Below the pieces are notes generated by a model, which worked only from the letters and a program-made list of their open reading frames with translations, had not been told where the DNA came from and did no database searches. From IMG/VR virus record IMGVR_UViG_3300020470_000176, positions 1 to 26,779 of that record: 26,779 nt of DNA. One strand, 5' to 3'. The stretch is from a virus. Shown one piece after another: positions 23,477 to 26,779 of this stretch; within the stretch, counting starts at the first letter, position 1, and each line of letters starts with the position of its first letter. The position numbers and the translations under genes were made by a program.

Positions 23477-26400
23477 ATGGCAATCATAAAAAGATATTCA
23501 CCATTACAAAATCTTAAAAACTTTGATGTTTTTATCGAGGATAATAATCCTGATTCACAATATTTTAATATAACTGAATTAGGAAAAACATTAACTGGTG
23601 GTAAAAATGCTTTCTTATTTGATGGTAGTCCTTTTTTTGTAAAAGGTACAAAAGTTAGATTTGAAGCTACCGATGTTGATGGTAATCCTTTATTCATAGA
23701 ACCAGGAAGGCAAGGAGATAGAACATTCAGAGAAGGAACATCTATTGTGATGGCTATTCATGTTTATGATGATACTCCAATAGGAATTGGTACTTTAACA
23801 ATACTAGCAGAATTAGAAACTTATATAGATGCAAATGGTGTTGAAAGAAATATACCTGATGAGTTTAGAGGAACATTTAATGCTAGGTACACTCAGAACT
23901 TTAAGATTAATCCTAAAATACCAAATTCAACCCAAGTAAGATTTTTTAAAAGACCAACATTTACTGTAACTGAAATAGAAAAGCAGTTATTAATTAAAAC
24001 TAATATGAGTCTTAGTAAATCAGGTAGTATAATTGGTATACCTGAAGTACCTGATACTGGTTCTGATTTTTCTACTTGGACAGCCCCATCACAATATAGA
24101 ATCAAATTACAAGAAGGAAATAAATTTACACAATCAATGGATGAAAATACAACATTGGTTGTTAGTGATTTAGGATACTCATCTTCAGTATTAGAAGTAT
24201 TGAACGAAGATGAGATGTTAGTAAGAAAACCTTATCTAAAAGATAATATAGTTAATGAATTCACACCAGTATCATATTCTATGGATTTTGAATCTGTTGA
24301 AGATGCAACTGTAAATACTGGTTCAAATGTTATTGCATCATATGCAGAAATAAGATTAGAAAATCTAAAAACATTTACTGGTGATGTAGCTAGAATAAAA
24401 ATATTTAGAAAATCAAGAAATGATTTAGGAGATTTCCAAGTTGTACAAGAAAATAAATTAGATGCTACTGAATTATTAAGAGATTTTTCTGTACCAAATA
24501 GAACAGTAATTAATTATGGTAAATTAAGAAGAGAAAATATAGTATCTGAAGCAGGAGATGTTTATTATACAACATCATCTGGTGTATTGATTCATAATAA
24601 ACACTTAATAAACGCATTAGATATTGGTGCAAATCAATCAATAGAATCAGCTGGTACTATTGGTGAATTTGAAATAGTAAGTGGTTCAGAATATTCATTT
24701 AGTTATGTAACTAGGTATTCAGGTTCTGGTGCTACATCTGATTCAGATTCACTTAGATTTTTATTGGTAACATCATCAAATAACACTGGTACTCCAATAT
24801 ACACATCTCAATCAATTGATTTAGTTACTGGTTCTACTGAGTTAAATCCAAGTGGTATTAGTAATCATAATAGAGTTGTTAAAAACTTTGATGCATTAGT
24901 TAGTGGTAAATGTCAAATTAGAGTAGAAGCGGATACAGATACATCTACAGGAAGATTTTTATTTAGTAAATTATCATTAAAGAATGCTGAAGAATCTTCA
25001 TATTCACCTGATGAATATACTGCTATCGTAGATATACCAAGAAAGAACCCAACAGAACAATTTGATTTTAGAGTGGAGTTTTATGATATTAATAATAACT
25101 TCATTCCAATCAAAGTAGAACAAAGTGTACCATTTACAAAAGGTAATCAATCAAGAATTTTAGAAACAGCAGTAAATGTTTCAGCTTCAGGTGTAGCTGA
25201 TGCTGGTGATATATTAAGTGTAGATGGTGGGGTAGTACAAATAGCTAGTACAAATATTCAATCATCAACTATTGCTGGTTTAGGAGACCCAACTGTATTT
25301 CAAGCTTTAGTAGCAGATGCTACATCATCACTTGAAACTAAAACAACACAATTATCAGTAGCTACGGCTTCGTTGGAATCCCAAACAACACAATTATCAA
25401 TATCAACTGCATCACTTGAAGGTACAGCAATCCAACTAAACGCTGAAACCGCTTCTTTACAACAGAAACACACCGCATTAGCAACCGAAACCGCTTCATT
25501 ACAAGCTGAAACCGCTTCACTAAAACTAGCTACTTCTTCTTTAGAACTAACAACTGCTTCAATTGAAGCTCAGACTGCTTCATTACAATTAGCTACTGCT
25601 TCTTTAGAACAAACAACCGCTTCGTTAGAAGCAACTACTGCTTCATTGGTAGACCAAACAACACAACTAGCTACTGAAACGGCATCATTACAAGCTAAGC
25701 ATGATGTAATAAAAACTACAACTGCTTCATTAGAAGCAACTACTGCCTCATTACAAGCTACATCCGCTTCATTATTAATAAGTGCATCTGAAAATAGAGT
25801 TATAGACCCAACTACTGGTAAGATTATAAGAAGTACAAGTCCAAGTGGAACTGGTTTATTTATTAACGATACCGCGTTAGGATACGCTTCATCGGGTACT
25901 TTAAAAGCATTTTTAGATTCAAGTGGACAATTCTTCTTATCTGGTTCGGGTGGAAATAAATTACATTGGAATGGTACAGAATTACAAATAGTAGGTGATT
26001 TAACAGCAAGTACAGGTAACATTGGAGGATTTACATTAGATGATAATAAATTGATAGGATTTGTAAATGCTGGTGCTACAAAAGCAGTTCAATTAGATTC
26101 TGGTCAATCTGGTGATTGGACTTTTGATGGTGATGATGTTGGTGGATTCTTATTAACCACATCTGGTAGTGGTGATGTAGATAGTATAGTAAATAATGTA
26201 TGGGTAGCTGAACCCAATCAAAAGAAATTTTACTTTAGAGTAGGTAGTGATACCCAATTTATTAAATTTCAACAAAGCGATAATGTAGCTACTGGTGGTT
26301 TAGAAATAAGTGCATCTAACTTTTCTGTTAGTGGTTCTGTAGTTGAAGCAAAAAATGCTTCATTTGACCAGGTGAGTATTGCATCTACAGATAATGTATT

Positions 26401-26779
26401 TTCTGTATCACCGGCGGGTAGGATGATTGCAAAAAATGCAGATATTGAAGGGGATATAAGTGCAAGTGGTGGTAGTATTGGTGGATTTACAATTCAAGGT
26501 GACCAATTACTTGGTAGTGGTTCAAGTACAGGACAACTCATTTTAGATGGTTCAGGAACACCAAAGATAAGATTCGTTTCTTCATCTGTTGATATTGTAA
26601 CTTTAAGTTCACAAAATAGTTTATCTCCAATTGTTATAGGAGATGCACCTAGTATGTTAGGTTCATCCTTTACTTCACAGAATGCTAGTGAGACTGAAAC
26701 TGGGGTTGATTTCTTTGGGCACTCAGTATCACTTACACAATCACCATCAATAAAGGCTGAAGCTATATCTGCAGGCAGT
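23477..26779 (+). CDS. Long tail-fibre-like protein, open at the right edge
   Basis: An ATG at 23477 opens 1101 codons without a stop up to the window end, so the C-terminus is missing. The N-terminal 600 residues are beta-rich and look like a virion attachment and shaft region (start MAIIKRYSPLQNLKNFDV). Residues 616-769 are 22 unbroken seven-residue repeats of the TASLExx type, probably a coiled-coil stalk. After that, Gly/Ser/Asp-rich beta segments include two IGGFT blocks (849 and 1001), of a kind I recall from phage host-specificity and tail-tip proteins. It returns to virion genes after the glycan/replication cluster. A receptor-binding fibre is the most likely role. Confidence 0.75.
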   Translation, partial: MAIIKRYSPLQNLKNFDVFIEDNNPDSQYFNITELGKTLTGGKNAFLFDGSPFFVKGTKVRFEATDVDGNPLFIEPGRQGDRTFREGTSIVMAIHVYDDTPIGIGTLTILAELETYIDANGVERNIPDEFRGTFNARYTQNFKINPKIPNSTQVRFFKRPTFTVTEIEKQLLIKTNMSLSKSGSIIGIPEVPDTGSDFSTWTAPSQYRIKLQEGNKFTQSMDENTTLVVSDLGYSSSVLEVLNEDEMLVRKPYLKDNIVNEFTPVSYSMDFESVEDATVNTGSNVIASYAEIRLENLKTFTGDVARIKIFRKSRNDLGDFQVVQENKLDATELLRDFSVPNRTVINYGKLRRENIVSEAGDVYYTTSSGVLIHNKHLINALDIGANQSIESAGTIGEFEIVSGSEYSFSYVTRYSGSGATSDSDSLRFLLVTSSNNTGTPIYTSQSIDLVTGSTELNPSGISNHNRVVKNFDALVSGKCQIRVEADTDTSTGRFLFSKLSLKNAEESSYSPDEYTAIVDIPRKNPTEQFDFRVEFYDINNNFIPIKVEQSVPFTKGNQSRILETAVNVSASGVADAGDILSVDGGVVQIASTNIQSSTIAGLGDPTVFQALVADATSSLETKTTQLSVATASLESQTTQLSISTASLEGTAIQLNAETASLQQKHTALATETASLQAETASLKLATSSLELTTASIEAQTASLQLATASLEQTTASLEATTASLVDQTTQLATETASLQAKHDVIKTTTASLEATTASLQATSASLLISASENRVIDPTTGKIIRSTSPSGTGLFINDTALGYASSGTLKAFLDSSGQFFLSGSGGNKLHWNGTELQIVGDLTASTGNIGGFTLDDNKLIGFVNAGATKAVQLDSGQSGDWTFDGDDVGGFLLTTSGSGDVDSIVNNVWVAEPNQKKFYFRVGSDTQFIKFQQSDNVATGGLEISASNFSVSGSVVEAKNASFDQVSIASTDNVFSVSPAGRMIAKNADIEGDISASGGSIGGFTIQGDQLLGSGSSTGQLILDGSGTPKIRFVSSSVDIVTLSSQNSLSPIVIGDAPSMLGSSFTSQNASETETGVDFFGHSVSLTQSPSIKAEAISAGS
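25322..25783 (+). repeat. 22 tandem 21-base units encoding TASLExx heptads
   Basis: Bases 25322-25783 encode residues 616-769 of the fibre-like protein as 22 consecutive seven-residue units with no register break. About sixteen carry (T/S)(A/S)S(L/I) and the others are TTQL, AIQL, HTAL or HDVI variants, so a hydrophobic residue holds the fourth position in every unit. The DNA period is 21 bases with many synonymous changes. This is a protein-coding repeat, not a CRISPR array. Confidence 0.9.

Noticed and set aside
25322-25783. Regular 21-base repeats as a CRISPR-like array
   Set aside because: The repeats are shorter than CRISPR repeats, have no unique spacers, vary at synonymous sites and stay in frame within a protein.
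25570-26022. 150-codon minus-strand open frame with repeated NEAVV units
   Set aside because: It is the mirror of the TASLExx heptad repeats in the fibre gene, which has the coherent protein and the upstream context.
1-26779. tRNA genes, transposases, integrase or attachment sites
   Set aside because: No cloverleaf-like T-loop sequences in the gaps, no transposase-type protein and no flanking direct repeats were seen; the gaps are too short to hold tRNA genes except at 10953-11043, which is taken up by the terminator and motif.

Overview
The window looks like part of the genome of a large tailed phage of the T4-like (myovirus) kind. It is AT-rich. All supported genes lie on the + strand, are tightly packed with start/stop overlaps, and use the standard genetic code. 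The T4-type signature is a primase of the gp61/DnaG kind plus a gp47/gp46-like (Mre11/Rad50-like) recombination nuclease, next to very large virion proteins and a heptad-repeat fibre protein. The host cannot be proved. The HExxH protein and the glycan genes resemble what I know from Bacteroidota and aquatic phages, but clear Shine-Dalgarno sequences before several genes are less typical of that phylum.

Layout. (1) 1-8992: a virion block with the tail of one gene, a coiled-coil protein with a C-terminal beta domain, a 666-residue protein with a very basic tail, and a 1953-residue mosaic protein (basic/proline-rich N-terminus, PEGA-like domain, P2 gpI-like segment, LamG-like domain). (2) 9054-12303: three smaller virion proteins; the last two share a C-terminal module and are separated by a rho-independent terminator and a promoter-like motif. 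(3) 12340-12935: a 59-residue ORF and a free-standing GIY-YIG (SegE-like) endonuclease. (4) 12991-23446: one long co-directional cluster mixing replication/recombination genes (primase, Mre11-Rad50 fusion) with glycan-type genes (SAM methyltransferase, two related glycosyltransferase-like proteins, two SGNH hydrolase-like proteins, dTDP-glucose 4,6-dehydratase, a short UDP-glucose dehydrogenase and an HExxH protein). (5) 23477 to the right edge: a long fibre-like protein, still open, with 22 unbroken seven-residue repeats.

Working model. The glycan genes probably make and transfer a modified sugar, either onto phage structures or onto the host surface. UDP-glucose dehydrogenase and the dehydratase would supply activated sugars. 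The two glycosyltransferase-like proteins would transfer them, and the SGNH and methyltransferase proteins would decorate or trim them. Sampled stretches of the glycosyltransferase/SGNH genes are much more AT-rich than sampled stretches of the primase and the nuclease half of the fusion, which suggests the glycan genes were acquired around a core replication block. An 11-base ATATTTATATA motif recurs in the few intergenic gaps and may be a phage-specific promoter. The two points most worth following are the single-chain Mre11-Rad50 fusion and the glycan cassette wrapped around it. No tRNA, CRISPR array or insertion sequence was seen, and no gene-free stretch exceeds about 100 bases.
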